36,566 nt of DNA, from assembly GCA_013375455.1 (NCBI GenBank), contig JABXJT010000049.1, positions 1-36,566 of the forward strand, given 5' to 3'. Origin of the DNA: Candidatus Helarchaeota archaeon (GTDB taxonomy: Archaea > Asgardarchaeota > Lokiarchaeia > Helarchaeales > HEL-GB-A). The position numbers and the translations under genes are program-made. Each line of letters starts with the position of its first letter. The first letter of the stretch is position 1. The notes beneath the pieces were generated by a model. That model had not been told where the DNA came from. It did no database searches and saw only the letters and a list, made by a program, of their open reading frames with translations. Positions 25,112-34,404 of this stretch are shown in pieces.

Positions 25112-25525
25112 TCACAACTTGTACTTGATAGCAGGAAGCTTCAAAATCCCTTCTAGCTGGGCGATGACCTCAGCGTATTCTTCTTGATTGGTCACGTTAT
25201 GGAGAACCTCAGCCACCTTGCGCGCTTCGCCCGTAAGAATCCACCGCGCTTCTCGCCCATCCTTGATTATCTTAAGGAATCGAATTTGAGGCAGATATGC
25301 CAGAAAATCCACGGCTACTTGGAGGACTCGACGGCACGCGCCTTCAGACGGTTCAGAGATCTCTACGCAGAGCAGAGGCATGCGTTAAGGAAGGTGGGAG
25401 GCTTCCATCTACAACAGCCAGGTCGCCCTCGCGATCTATTGTTCAAAACGTAAGGAGTATTGGTTGTCCGATCCCTTGAGGCAGTACTGGCAGTCCATGC
25501 AGTGGATGGGAACATACCGAATTTT
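25112..25525 (-). pseudogene. Decayed minus-strand gene
   Basis: An 89-residue ORF at 25112-25381 has a plausible C-terminal sequence (FLKIIKDGREARWILTGEAR, then AEVIAQLEGIL). Upstream, beyond stops at about 25384 and 25436, another minus-strand stretch (25436-25525) encodes a cysteine-rich peptide (VPIHCMDCQYCLKGSDNQYS). The two look like parts of one gene with an N-terminal zinc ribbon, now interrupted. Base composition is richer in G and C than the neighbours. The plus-strand ORF over the same bases looks like a shadow. Product unknown. Confidence 0.45.
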
Positions 25526-25533
25526 ACCTAAGA

Positions 25534-25543
25534 ATATATATAC
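25534..25543 (+). promoter_or_regulatory. TATA box of the Gfo/Idh/MocA gene
   Basis: ATATATATAC is centred about 26 bases before ATG 25564, and no Shine-Dalgarno is present. This is the pattern of a leaderless archaeal transcript. Confidence 0.6.
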
Positions 25544-25563
25544 TTCATTTCAAATTCCTTTTT

Positions 25564-26688
25564 ATGCATCGAGTGAAAATCGGCGTAGTTGGCGGAGGCA
25601 TAGCAGCACGTTTTCATCTCGCAGCGTGTAAGAATAGTCCGCTAGTTAAATTCGTGGCAGTGCTTGATCGGGATGAAAAGAACGCGGAACGCATTGCGAA
25701 GGTTTATAAATTAATGCCTTTCTCGAATCTGGCTGAATTTTTAAATAGCGATATCGATGCAGTGCTCGTGGCGGTTCCACATTTTCTTCACGAGGAATAC
25801 GTGATTGCTGCCTCCGAAGCCGGAAAGCACGTGCTCTGTGAGAAACCAATGGCGACCACCCTTGAGGGGTGCGACCAGATGATTGCAGCTACACGCAAAT
25901 CAAACGTGAAATTCATGGTTGCGGAAAATCACCGCTTCCTTCCCGCGCATCAATGGATCAAGGACGCCCTGCAAATGGGTTGGGTGGGAAAACCCTTTTT
26001 AATACGGAGTTACGAAGGCGTCATGGAAATTCCTAACTTGGTTCAACCTGACTCATGGAAAGGGCATCCTATCAAAGCTGGTGGGGGTCCTTTGATGGAT
26101 ATGGGTGCTCACAAATTTGCCACGCTCCAGTGGTTCCTTGATGATACCGTTGAGTCTGCGTACGCCTGGCTAACTAGACAATGCACGAATCTAAAGGAGA
26201 AAGCAGAAGATAACGCAATGATATTTTTAAAATTCAAGAGTGGGGTTATTGCCGAGACGGTCGTTAGTTTTACAGTCGTAACTCCCCCAACAAATTGTGT
26301 AGAGATTTATGGCACAAAAGGAACCATTATAGAAAACCATGCTTGGGAATATCCCATTAGAATGAACACAAATCATAAGCATGGCGGACCAAATCGCGGT
26401 AGATGGTATGAGCCGAGAATCATTCACGGAAAATATCCAAAATACGTTGAGATTTCTGCGAGATTTGAGGATGAACACTTTGCAGAGTGTATTTTAACCA
26501 ATAAAGCTCCGGAATTCACGCCAGAACAAGCAAAAGCTGCAATTGCCACGGCCCTCCTAGGATACTTATCTGCACAGTTAAAGCGAGCTGCTACGATGGA
26601 TGAGTTAATGGAAATTGCTCGAACGAAAGGGACTAAAGGTATTTTGGAAGGTATAAACGAAGTAGTGCAAAACCACTATATTGGCTGA
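25564..26688 (+). CDS. Gfo/Idh/MocA-family NAD(P)-dependent oxidoreductase
   Basis: A 374-residue protein. The N-terminal Rossmann domain begins KIGVVGGGIAARFH, with an Asp at the end of the second strand (AVLDRD), favouring NAD. The EKP motif with the conserved Lys is at about E93-P95 (CEKPMA). The catalytic-type Asp/His pair is D179 and H183 (GGPLMDMGAHKF). The C-terminal domain is the family's beta-sheet dimer domain. These enzymes oxidise or reduce sugars, inositols or sugar derivatives, acting on a hydroxyl; the specific substrate cannot be read. The message is leaderless. The convergent aldo/keto reductase follows 29 bases later, and both could act in sugar metabolism, which is inference only. 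Confidence 0.9.
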   Translation: MHRVKIGVVGGGIAARFHLAACKNSPLVKFVAVLDRDEKNAERIAKVYKLMPFSNLAEFLNSDIDAVLVAVPHFLHEEYVIAASEAGKHVLCEKPMATTLEGCDQMIAATRKSNVKFMVAENHRFLPAHQWIKDALQMGWVGKPFLIRSYEGVMEIPNLVQPDSWKGHPIKAGGGPLMDMGAHKFATLQWFLDDTVESAYAWLTRQCTNLKEKAEDNAMIFLKFKSGVIAETVVSFTVVTPPTNCVEIYGTKGTIIENHAWEYPIRMNTNHKHGGPNRGRWYEPRIIHGKYPKYVEISARFEDEHFAECILTNKAPEFTPEQAKAAIATALLGYLSAQLKRAATMDELMEIARTKGTKGILEGINEVVQNHYIG

Positions 26689-26717
26689 GGGAAAGCCCAA
26701 AAAAATAAGGAAACTCC

Positions 26718-27521
26718 CTACCATTTTGGTCGGATGAACGGGGGGTTTACTATTCGTTTCTGTTTCTGGATAGAATCAATGAGTTCAATGTCCTCCGCAT
26801 CCAAAGTCAGATTGAGCGATTCATAATTATCTCGTACATGATCCTCTCCCGTGCCTTTCGGGATGGGAACGGCTCCATGGTGCATTACCCACGCGAGCGA
26901 AACTTGCGCTTCGCTACACTTATGTTTTTTTGCGATTTGTGTCAGTTCTGGTATTTGGAATGCTTTCCCTCTCGCTAAGGGAGAATAAGCAACTAGGTAC
27001 ATGTCTTTTTCTTTAAGGTAATCACGCATTTTTGTTTGCCGTAACCAAGGATGATGCTCTACTTGGTTGGCCACGATGGGTTTATCGCAAGCTTCAAGCG
27101 CCGTATCAATGAGCTTGGGCGTGAAGTTAGCGACGCCAATATGTTTGATTTTCCCTTCATCTACTAATTGGCTCATCGCCTTCAGGGTTTTTTTGGGGCG
27201 ATAAAATATTGGTGTAGGCCAATGGATGTAGAGAATATCCACGTAATCGAGTTTTAATTTCTTTAAGCTATTTTTCGTGCTGCTTATAACTGAGCCTGGA
27301 CGTAATCTCCACAAAGCTAATTTTGTTGCAATGATTAATTCCTTTCGATCTATAGTTGCTTCTGAAATCGCTTCCCCAACCGCATGTTCATTCCTATACA
27401 TCTGGGCTGTATCAATATGGCGGTAGCCAATTTCAATTGCTTTCAGCACGGAGTTGACGCAATCCTTCGGCTTTAATTTCCACGTTCCGAAACCTATTTT
27501 TGGAAGTTTTAGATCTGGCAT
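26718..27521 (-). CDS. Aldo/keto reductase
   Basis: About 267 residues from ATG 27521; an ATG at 27527 and a GTG at 27530 are equally possible. It is a single TIM barrel with the full AKR tetrad: D37 and Y42 (DTAQMY), K67 (ATKL) and H100 (YIHWP). The NADPH-binding end is PIPKGTGEDHVRDN. FGTWKL and GEAISEA match the prokaryotic 2,5-diketogluconate/methylglyoxal reductase branch. It reduces aldehydes or ketones with NADPH in the cytoplasm. It is divergent from the M24 gene, with about 80 AT-rich bases between them that must hold both promoters. Confidence 0.9.
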   Translation of the reverse strand: MPDLKLPKIGFGTWKLKPKDCVNSVLKAIEIGYRHIDTAQMYRNEHAVGEAISEATIDRKELIIATKLALWRLRPGSVISSTKNSLKKLKLDYVDILYIHWPTPIFYRPKKTLKAMSQLVDEGKIKHIGVANFTPKLIDTALEACDKPIVANQVEHHPWLRQTKMRDYLKEKDMYLVAYSPLARGKAFQIPELTQIAKKHKCSEAQVSLAWVMHHGAVPIPKGTGEDHVRDNYESLNLTLDAEDIELIDSIQKQKRIVNPPFIRPKW

Positions 27522-27602
27522 GAGCATCACTTCGTATTATAAGTATCATTTACTAACTTTTATTAAGAATTTTTTAATTTTAATTCAAACTGAGGAATAT
27601 GC

Positions 27603-28757
27603 ATGGTATTATACCGACGGGATTCAGAACGCCCCGACCCAATTGGGTATGATAAAAGCAAAGCGGCAAGGTTAATGAAACAATATGAGCTTGACGCGTT
27701 AATTGTAAGTTCGCCAGAGAATGTATTTTACGCATCAGGCTTGCCAGTTCGCCATCACGCAACAAATCCCATCCTCTTTGCCCTACGCAACCAATATCCT
27801 TCCGTGGCGATCATTCATGCTGATGGTGAGGAGAGCTTGGTTGTATGGGATATATATGATCGCAATTTGACCTGGATTAGAGACACTCGGGGGTGCCTTA
27901 CGCCCAAAGACGCGCTCAGGGCGTTAAAGCGCTTCTTAAAGAAACGGAAAGTTACTGATGGAACTATCGGGATTGAGAGCACGCTACCCTTTTACATTAC
28001 CAATTTTCTCAAAGGAACATTTCCTCAAGCATCATTAAAAATTGGTGATGATCTGCTATTGGATCTACAGCTCGTCAAATCTGAGGAGGAAATTCGCCGC
28101 ATAACGGAATCTACACGCATGGCGGAGGTTGCTATTTCAAACATGATTGCTGCAACCAAGCCAGGCATCAGCGATTTAGAATTAATTCAGCTGGGAAAAA
28201 AGAGCATCCTAGATGAAGGTGCTGAAGGTTGGGACCATTTCACATTTTCAATTGGGGAGAGTGATCCCGAAGCTCCAGGAACCGGCATCAAAGTAAAGCA
28301 AAATGATCTTGTGCGATACGATATTGGTGCTTTTTATCAAGGTTATGTATCTGACGTGAATCGGTACTGCTATGTTGGGGAAAACATCCCTCCAAAGGTC
28401 AAAGATCCTGTCGATGCTATAATTCAAGTACAAAATGCCTGTGAAAAAGCCATCAAACCAGGCGTTGATCCTAAAGAGATCTTGGCGCTCTCTGAAAAGA
28501 CTTGGCGCGAAGCCGGACGGCAAGACAGTTTCATCATTATGGCACATTCTGTCGGTTTAAGAACAGAAGAATTTCACTTCTTTGATCCGATGCATGGCGG
28601 TCAAGCTCGGAAATTTGAAAAAGGAAATGTATTGGATCTCGAAGCTTGGACCCTAATTCAAAATTTCGGGACTGTGGGTAACGAGGACACGTATGTCGTA
28701 ACGGAAACGGGCTGTAAGAGAATCTCTACATTAGAAATGAAGATCTTTCAAAAATAA
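27603..28757 (+). CDS. M24-family metallopeptidase-like protein (Xaa-Pro peptidase/creatinase fold)
   Basis: 384 residues. The N-terminal creatinase-like domain spans about 15-155 and the pita-bread domain about 160-380. Metal-ligand positions of M24 can be followed: D240 (VRYDIGA), D251 (SDVNRY), H315 (MAHSVGL), E347 (DLEAW) and E361 (NEDTY). The flanking residues depart from the aminopeptidase P norm: SDVNR instead of SDxTR, and LEAW instead of the usual EPG. It may be a prolidase, creatinase relative or lyase rather than a typical peptidase. GAGG lies eight bases before ATG 27603. Cytoplasmic. A run of A bases and a T-rich stretch after the stop may end transcription. Confidence 0.82.
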   Translation: MVLYRRDSERPDPIGYDKSKAARLMKQYELDALIVSSPENVFYASGLPVRHHATNPILFALRNQYPSVAIIHADGEESLVVWDIYDRNLTWIRDTRGCLTPKDALRALKRFLKKRKVTDGTIGIESTLPFYITNFLKGTFPQASLKIGDDLLLDLQLVKSEEEIRRITESTRMAEVAISNMIAATKPGISDLELIQLGKKSILDEGAEGWDHFTFSIGESDPEAPGTGIKVKQNDLVRYDIGAFYQGYVSDVNRYCYVGENIPPKVKDPVDAIIQVQNACEKAIKPGVDPKEILALSEKTWREAGRQDSFIIMAHSVGLRTEEFHFFDPMHGGQARKFEKGNVLDLEAWTLIQNFGTVGNEDTYVVTETGCKRISTLEMKIFQK

Positions 28758-28831
28758 AAAAAAGTGTTTCTACTTTATTTTTAAGGGGAAAGATACAAGA
28801 TTAATAACAGCCATTATGAGGGAAAGATTTT

Positions 28832-29362
28832 ATGAAACAATATAAACGAAACGAGCTTTTTAAGCGTAAGGTTCATACAGCGGTGTTTCAAATTTATCCC
28901 GAGCTAGTATCAGATTTAATAGAACGCAATGGAGCGGAGAAAGCAGCGGAAGATTTACGAGAAATAGGCAATCGAATCGCAAACCAGTTAACGAATTTTT
29001 GGACACCGAAGAGCAAAAAGATTAAAGATATTATCAAAGAAATGTATAAGAAATTCTGGGCTGGCGAACCCAAAGTCAAAATAACCGAAGATAAAATAAT
29101 TGTCCGCGATAGAAATTGCCTTCTTTGTACGTCCGGGGCAGAACTTACAGCCTTTCATTTATGCACCCCAATTTCAAGTTTCGCCGAAAGAATGTTGGAG
29201 ATTCTGTCCATGACGCGAACATTTCCTTTTACGAAAACACGAGGAACAACAGTTAAGTCAAAAGGTGCGGGAGATGAATATTGTGAGCATGAAATTGAAT
29301 TAATAAAAGAAGCGGATATCTGGAAATCAAGGAGGGAGGAAGAATGGTCCCAGAAAAGTTAG
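28832..29362 (+). CDS. V4R/TRAPP-Bet3-like domain protein 1
   Basis: A 176-residue protein. The N-terminal half is helical (ELVSDLIERNGAEKAAEDL, IANQLTNFW). The second half has the V4R signature order: strand IIVRDRNCLLC, helix, variable loop, TTVKSKGAGDEYCEHEIEL. The paired cysteines and the KGxGDxxCxH/F ending are typical of V4R domains, which share their fold with Bet3-type TRAPP subunits and bind hydrophobic ligands or acyl chains. It overlaps the next gene by 19 bases, and both products are of the same type, so a heterodimer is likely. It could instead be a ligand-sensing protein as in bacteria. Confidence 0.7.
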   Translation: MKQYKRNELFKRKVHTAVFQIYPELVSDLIERNGAEKAAEDLREIGNRIANQLTNFWTPKSKKIKDIIKEMYKKFWAGEPKVKITEDKIIVRDRNCLLCTSGAELTAFHLCTPISSFAERMLEILSMTRTFPFTKTRGTTVKSKGAGDEYCEHEIELIKEADIWKSRREEEWSQKS

Positions 29363-29934
29363 GTCTAATTAAACGATTTTTATTACGTATAGCCCGGAAA
29401 CCTGTCTGGTGGTTTTCGCCTAAAATGAATGCCTTCTTTGTGAACTTGATGTTGCGAGAAGGGCTTCGTAAATATGAGGAGTATTATGGAGTAGAAAAAG
29501 GTTTAGAAATTCTCGATGAGATTGCTGAGAAAGCCGCAGAGCCAGTGGTCTTCGAGCTATTGGACCGTATTAAAATGTTTTTCTCGAAAAGTGTAAAAGA
29601 TCAAAAAATTCTGATAGAGGCCGCCTTTGATATTTTATTTGGTGGAGAAGAAACCAGGATCATGTACATCCGCCCAGATGAAGAAGGAGTGCATAGAATT
29701 GTCATACGATTTTATCGATGCATTTTTTGTGCTGGTGTCGATGACATAACATCGGAGTCACTCGGGGAGCAGTCGTATATCATTCCAGTGATTAGTGGTG
29801 CTCGAATGATTGCACAAATGATCCAGGATCAAGTTGGGAATGAGTTCGACGTACATGCAAAAGAAACCTCATGCTTCCTGCGTGGAGATCCCTACGGCGA
29901 AATCACGGTTTATTATGTTCCTAGGAAATCTTAG
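29344..29934 (+). CDS. V4R/TRAPP-Bet3-like domain protein 2
   Basis: A 196-residue protein. GGAGG lies just before the ATG, inside the previous gene. The helical N-terminal part starts with a basic segment (KRFLLRIARKP). The V4R-like second half contains FYRCIFCAGVDD, a helix (ARMIAQMIQDQV) and KETSCFLRGDPYGEIT. The last cysteine of the usual GDxxC ending is Tyr-Gly here, so any metal or ligand site differs from that in protein 1. The pair probably assembles as two unlike subunits, as in TRAPP. Its end overlaps the end of the convergent trpA by 14 bases, leaving no room for separate terminators. Confidence 0.65.
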   Translation: MVPEKLGLIKRFLLRIARKPVWWFSPKMNAFFVNLMLREGLRKYEEYYGVEKGLEILDEIAEKAAEPVVFELLDRIKMFFSKSVKDQKILIEAAFDILFGGEETRIMYIRPDEEGVHRIVIRFYRCIFCAGVDDITSESLGEQSYIIPVISGARMIAQMIQDQVGNEFDVHAKETSCFLRGDPYGEITVYYVPRKS

Positions 29935-30733
29935 TTGCTTGCTTTAACCGCGCAACATACTTGGTCAGGTCCGCCAACATCTCATCTTCCTTGTCATGCT
30001 TCTTTTCAATTATTTTCACTATTGCACTCCCGACTATGGCAGCGTCCGCCCCATGTTGCAAGATCGTTTTGACGTGATCGGGTGCGGAGATTCCGAAACC
30101 CACTGCCAAAGGTATAATTCCATTCGTGATTGCGTGCGTATTTTTAATTAAATTAATTGTGAGATCTTGAACCTTTTTGCGAGCTCCGGTAACTCCGAAG
30201 ACTGAAACTAAATATAGGAAGCCAGAGGTATATTTCAACGTTTTTTTAACTCGCTCTGGTGTGGTTGAGGGGGCTGCAAAAAATATTGTATCAATATCAT
30301 GACCATCTGCAATTTTTTTATAGTCCTCTGCTTCATCGATGGGGAGATCTGGAACTATAACTCCTGAAATGCCGCTACTCCTTGCAGATTCGAAAAAATT
30401 TTTTATCCCCATTTTGAAGATGGAATTATAATAGGTCATTGTCACGAGCGGTTGCTTGACCGTTTCCTTAATTACCTCGGCTATCTTGAGCACTTTTGTG
30501 GGAGTGATGCCAGCCTTCAACGCTCTTAGGGAGGCTGCTTGGATGGTTGGGCCATCGGCTATCGGATCCGAAAAGGGGATTCCGAGCTCAATGATGTCGG
30601 CCCCTCCTTCCGTGAGTGCTTTGACGATCCTAGGAGTGGTCGATGGAGAAGGATCACCGGCCGCAACATATGCTATTAAACCACCTTCACCCCGCGCATT
30701 TAAGGTTGAGAAGGTTTTTTCAATTTCTCTCAT
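29921..30733 (-). CDS. trpA: Tryptophan synthase alpha chain
   Basis: A 270-residue TIM-barrel enzyme that splits indole-3-glycerol phosphate into indole and glyceraldehyde 3-phosphate. The catalytic residues E49 ([11 protein letters not shown]) and D60 (PIADGP) are at the classical numbers. The phosphate-binding GFGIS is present near residue 212 and the later GSAIV near 240. Its ATG overlaps the TGA of trpB by four bases (ATGA), so translation is coupled. Last gene of the trp operon. Confidence 0.96.
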   Translation of the reverse strand: MREIEKTFSTLNARGEGGLIAYVAAGDPSPSTTPRIVKALTEGGADIIELGIPFSDPIADGPTIQAASLRALKAGITPTKVLKIAEVIKETVKQPLVTMTYYNSIFKMGIKNFFESARSSGISGVIVPDLPIDEAEDYKKIADGHDIDTIFFAAPSTTPERVKKTLKYTSGFLYLVSVFGVTGARKKVQDLTINLIKNTHAITNGIIPLAVGFGISAPDHVKTILQHGADAAIVGSAIVKIIEKKHDKEDEMLADLTKYVARLKQATKIS

Positions 30734-31926
30734 ATCTTCACACCTATATAATCTGCTACGACATTTACGTCTTTATCCCCTCTACCCGAAAGGCAAACTA
30801 CCATTATTTGATCGGGATCCATCTCCTTCGCAAGATCCATTGCAAAAGCAAGGGCATGCGCTGGCTCTAAGGCAGGAATGATCCCCTCAATCTTTGATAA
30901 ATCTTGAAACGCGGCTACAGCATCCTCATCATCAATAATGGCGCATTCTAGCCGTTCAATACTCTTTAAGAAGGCGTGCTCGGGTCCCACTCCAGGATAA
31001 TCAAGACCGGCTGAGATACTGTGCGTTGGAAAAATTTGACCATTTTCATCTTGGAGAATATAAGTCTGCATCCCGTGGAAGACACCTTCCGAACCACCAC
31101 CCAATGCAGCAGCATGCTTGCCAGTACTGATTCCATACCCCCCCGCTTCGACACCATAAAGTTTCACGGAGCTATCATCTAAAAATGAATAAAATGTCCC
31201 CATTGCATTACTTCCTCCACCGATGCAAGCAACAAGCGCGTCTGGGAGTCGTTTTTCCTTCTCTAATATTTGCTCCTTGATTTCCTTTCCAATTACGCTT
31301 TGAAAGTCTCGCACTATCATAGGATAAGGGTGTGGCCCAACGACGGAGCCCAACAGGTAATATGTATCTTGAGCATTCGTGACCCAGTCCCTCAGGGCCT
31401 CATTGATGGCATCCTTTAATGTTTTGGACCCTGACTCCACTGGGATGACTTCAGCACCCAAGAGTTTCATTCTAAAGACATTAAGCTTCTGCCGCTCGAT
31501 ATCCTCGGTGCCCATATAAATTTCGGCTTTCAATCCGAGCATGGCACAGGCTATGGCAGTCCCAACACCATGCTGTCCCGCCCCAGTTTCCGCAATGACT
31601 CTCATTTTTTCCATGCGTTTTGCGAGCAAAGCTTGCCCCAACGTGTTATTTATCTTGTGCGCTCCTCCATGAGCTAAATCCTCCCGTTTCAGGTAAATTT
31701 TCGCCCCACCCAGATGTTCTGTCAAATTTTTCGCGTAGTACAGGGGTGTTGGCCTTCCAGCATACTCGGATAAGAAATATTTCAACTTGTTCTGAAATTT
31801 CGGATCCTTTCTCGCTTCTTCATATGCTTTTTCTAATTCCTTAACGACTGCCATTAGGGTTTCGGGCACGAATTGCCCGCCATATTTTCCAAATTTGCCA
31901 TCAACGGGGTATTCCTTTAATTCCAT
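30730..31926 (-). CDS. trpB: Tryptophan synthase beta chain
   Basis: A 398-residue PLP enzyme joining indole and serine to make tryptophan. The PLP lysine is K91 in HGGAHKINN. The phosphate-binding loop is GGGSNAMG (near 235) and the C-terminal GRGDKD is present. The segment after the N-terminus ([13 protein letters not shown]) and the partnership with trpA mark it as the classical TrpB1 type rather than the TrpB2 type. Its ATG overlaps the stop of trpF (TAATG). Confidence 0.96.
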   Translation of the reverse strand: MELKEYPVDGKFGKYGGQFVPETLMAVVKELEKAYEEARKDPKFQNKLKYFLSEYAGRPTPLYYAKNLTEHLGGAKIYLKREDLAHGGAHKINNTLGQALLAKRMEKMRVIAETGAGQHGVGTAIACAMLGLKAEIYMGTEDIERQKLNVFRMKLLGAEVIPVESGSKTLKDAINEALRDWVTNAQDTYYLLGSVVGPHPYPMIVRDFQSVIGKEIKEQILEKEKRLPDALVACIGGGSNAMGTFYSFLDDSSVKLYGVEAGGYGISTGKHAAALGGGSEGVFHGMQTYILQDENGQIFPTHSISAGLDYPGVGPEHAFLKSIERLECAIIDDEDAVAAFQDLSKIEGIIPALEPAHALAFAMDLAKEMDPDQIMVVCLSGRGDKDVNVVADYIGVKI

Positions 31927-32576
31927 TATAGTTCCACTTCTTTTGCATTTTCAATAAATTCAAAAACCTTGGTTCGGTCTTTTATTCCCGGGCTGGCCTC
32001 CACGCCTGTCGAAACATCTACTGCATAGGGTTGTACGATGCTGATTGCATCCTTTATATTCTGCGGTGTAAGCCCTCCCGCGAGGATCATGGGCTTTGGG
32101 TGGATGGCTTCTTTAATCCTTTTACTAATTTCCCAATCATGCGTCACCCCGGAACCTCCCTTCTTACCCGGAACGTAGGAGTCCACAAGGGCGGCATCAA
32201 ATAATTTTGTAATTTTTACAATATCCTTAATATTAATGCCAGATTTTACTTGAATTGCGCCAATCAACCGAACACCCTGGATCTTTTCACGGATCTCATT
32301 AAAAGCGTGATTTAATCCATGTACCTGAAGGATATTAGGATTTATTGCCTGGTAAATTCTCTCAAGATGGTTTATATCTTCAGGAACCGTGACTGCCACC
32401 GTTTCAATGAATACAGGAGTGGCTTCCATCAATTTTTTGGCCTTCTCTAGGGATATGGTTCTCGGGGACTGAGGCACCTCAACAACCATCCCTATTGCAT
32501 CCGCCCCCGCTTCCACGGCTATTTTTAGATCCTTAAGAGAAGTGATGCCGCAAATCTTGACCCGAACTCTACTCAT
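31926..32576 (-). CDS. trpF: Phosphoribosylanthranilate isomerase
   Basis: 216 residues from ATG 32576, preferred because the family begins just before KICGIT and a GGTGAAGG lies five bases upstream. A GTG at 32606 overlaps the trpC stop (GTGA) and would add ten residues. The TIM barrel has the catalytic Cys in VKICGIT (C9), the acid in [15 protein letters not shown], and the phosphate loops ILAGGL and DVSTGVE. It converts N-phosphoribosylanthranilate to CdRP. Confidence 0.94.
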   Translation of the reverse strand: MSRVRVKICGITSLKDLKIAVEAGADAIGMVVEVPQSPRTISLEKAKKLMEATPVFIETVAVTVPEDINHLERIYQAINPNILQVHGLNHAFNEIREKIQGVRLIGAIQVKSGINIKDIVKITKLFDAALVDSYVPGKKGGSGVTHDWEISKRIKEAIHPKPMILAGGLTPQNIKDAISIVQPYAVDVSTGVEASPGIKDRTKVFEFIENAKEVEL

Positions 32577-32602
32577 AACGCCTTCACCAGCCCCCGACTT
32601 TT

Positions 32603-33358
32603 TCACGGTATTTTAACACTTGATAATTCTCTTATTATATTCCTTATATTAGAAGATTGCATTAATGCGGAACCCACGAGGATTGCGCTTGCGCCTAACG
32701 AAGTTAAATATTCCGCATCTGCTTTACTTTTTACTCCACTTTCACTTATCACAATTTTATCTCGTGGAATTAACTTAATCAACTTATCAGTCGTTTTTAA
32801 ATCAATTTTTAACGTGGTTAAATCTCTATTATTAATTCCTATAATTTCAGCACCAATTTTTAGGGCTATTTCTAACTCTTCTTTATTATGAACCTCTACA
32901 AGGGCTTCTAATCCTACTTTTTTACACATTTCAAATAATTTACCAGTGTCTTTTTTCAACAATCCTACTATTAATAACACGGCATCGGCATTGCAGTTGT
33001 AGGATTCTTCAATTTCTGCCTCTGACGTGATAAAATCTTTTCTCAACAAAGGTAGAGAAATTCTTCCAGAGATGGCAATCAAATTTTCAATGCTTCCACC
33101 GAAATAGTTTTCTTCGGTTAGCACTGAAATGCCAGAGGCACCATTATCCTGCATTATTTTGGCGATTGTCACTGGATCTTGGATTTCTCGGAGGTCCCCT
33201 TGAGAGGGAGATCTGGGTTTAATTTCTGAAATTAGGGCTAAATACCCTTCTTTATTCTTATTTAATATAGCATCGGAAAAAGAGATTAAATTTTTATTTC
33301 TCTCTCTGATTTTTATTTGCTTACGTTTTTTACTTGCGATCTCCTCTAAAATATTCAA
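32603..33358 (-). CDS. trpC: Indole-3-glycerol-phosphate synthase
   Basis: A 251-residue TIM barrel that closes the indole ring from CdRP. Signature motifs are E45 and K47 in SEIKPRSPSQG, LLRKDF near 110, GINNRDL, VISESGV and the final GSAL. The start is TTG 33358, overlapping the trpD stop (TTGA), so it is expressed by coupling. Confidence 0.95.
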   Translation of the reverse strand: MNILEEIASKKRKQIKIRERNKNLISFSDAILNKNKEGYLALISEIKPRSPSQGDLREIQDPVTIAKIMQDNGASGISVLTEENYFGGSIENLIAISGRISLPLLRKDFITSEAEIEESYNCNADAVLLIVGLLKKDTGKLFEMCKKVGLEALVEVHNKEELEIALKIGAEIIGINNRDLTTLKIDLKTTDKLIKLIPRDKIVISESGVKSKADAEYLTSLGASAILVGSALMQSSNIRNIIRELSSVKIP

Positions 33359-34401
33359 AGCTTATCCTCCAAAGTCTCCAACTTGCTTAAATCCCCACCA
33401 CTCTCTTTGATAAGTGATTTCAATTTAGCATAAGCTTTTCCAGACTCAATGGATTCTCTCGCTAATTCCACGCCTTTCACAAAATCAACGTTGAGTCCCG
33501 CCTTTAACGCTGTTGAGGAATTTGCCAAGACAATATCCGCTTTCGGTCCCTTTTGCCCATTTAATACGCTAAACAAATCGAGAACATTCTTTTCAACAGA
33601 TTCACTCGCGAGAATTGCTTCTTTCTTAGTTTGGTTCAATTCAAAATCTTTGGCTGTCACTTCATACGTTTTCAGGTTCCCTTCGAAGGCTTCAGAAATT
33701 CGAGTTTTCCCAATAGTCGATACCTCATCCAGCCCGGCCATTCCATGGACAACAAGTGCATGGGCTGCCCCGAGATTGGCTAGCACTTGGGCTAATGTTT
33801 CCGTTAAGTTAGGATTAAATACTCCCATGATTTGATGAGCTGCAAACGCTGGATTGGTGAGTGGCCCTAATATATTGAATATGGTGCGAATGCCCATTTC
33901 TCTTCGAGGTCCTATGGCATATTTCATAGCAGGATGGAACTTGGGCGCAAAGAGAAATCCAATTCCGACCTTATTTATGCATTCTTCGACTTCCTTAGGC
34001 GAAAGGTCGAGTTTTAAGCCGAGTGCCTCAAGCACATCCGCACTACCGCATTTACTCGTGACAGATCTGTTCCCATGTTTTGCGACCGCTAATCCAGAAC
34101 CGGCTACCACGAAAGCAGTGGCAGTACTAATGTTGAACGTCTTGATTTGGTCACCACCAGTACCACAGGTATCAATTAATTTCTCAGCTTTGGGATTGAT
34201 CCTATTAGCAAATTCCCGCATGATTTCGGCACATGCTGTTATTTCATCGACCGTCTCGCCTTTCAACCTTAGCGCAGTCAGGAATGATCCAATCTGCGCC
34301 TGCGTTGTATTTCCACTCATAATCTCTTTCATCACATCTCTCGCTTCACTTCGCGAAAGATCTACTCCATCCACTAACTTTGAAATTGCTTCTTTTATCA
34401 T
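33355..34401 (-). CDS. trpD: Anthranilate phosphoribosyltransferase
   Basis: A 348-residue protein that transfers phosphoribose from PRPP to anthranilate. The PRPP loop is GTGGD at 80-84, followed by KTFNIST and KHGNRSVTSKCGSAD. RREMGIRTIFNILGPLTNP lies near 170. The start codon is three bases after the trpG stop, with GAGGTG spanning that stop. Confidence 0.96.
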   Translation of the reverse strand: MIKEAISKLVDGVDLSRSEARDVMKEIMSGNTTQAQIGSFLTALRLKGETVDEITACAEIMREFANRINPKAEKLIDTCGTGGDQIKTFNISTATAFVVAGSGLAVAKHGNRSVTSKCGSADVLEALGLKLDLSPKEVEECINKVGIGFLFAPKFHPAMKYAIGPRREMGIRTIFNILGPLTNPAFAAHQIMGVFNPNLTETLAQVLANLGAAHALVVHGMAGLDEVSTIGKTRISEAFEGNLKTYEVTAKDFELNQTKKEAILASESVEKNVLDLFSVLNGQKGPKADIVLANSSTALKAGLNVDFVKGVELARESIESGKAYAKLKSLIKESGGDLSKLETLEDKL

Positions 34402-34404
34402 TTC

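Noticed and set aside
25184..25453. An 89-residue plus-strand ORF opposite the decayed gene.
   Set aside because: Its protein is rich in Arg and Pro in the way of a shadow frame in G+C-richer DNA; the minus-strand frame looks more like coding sequence.
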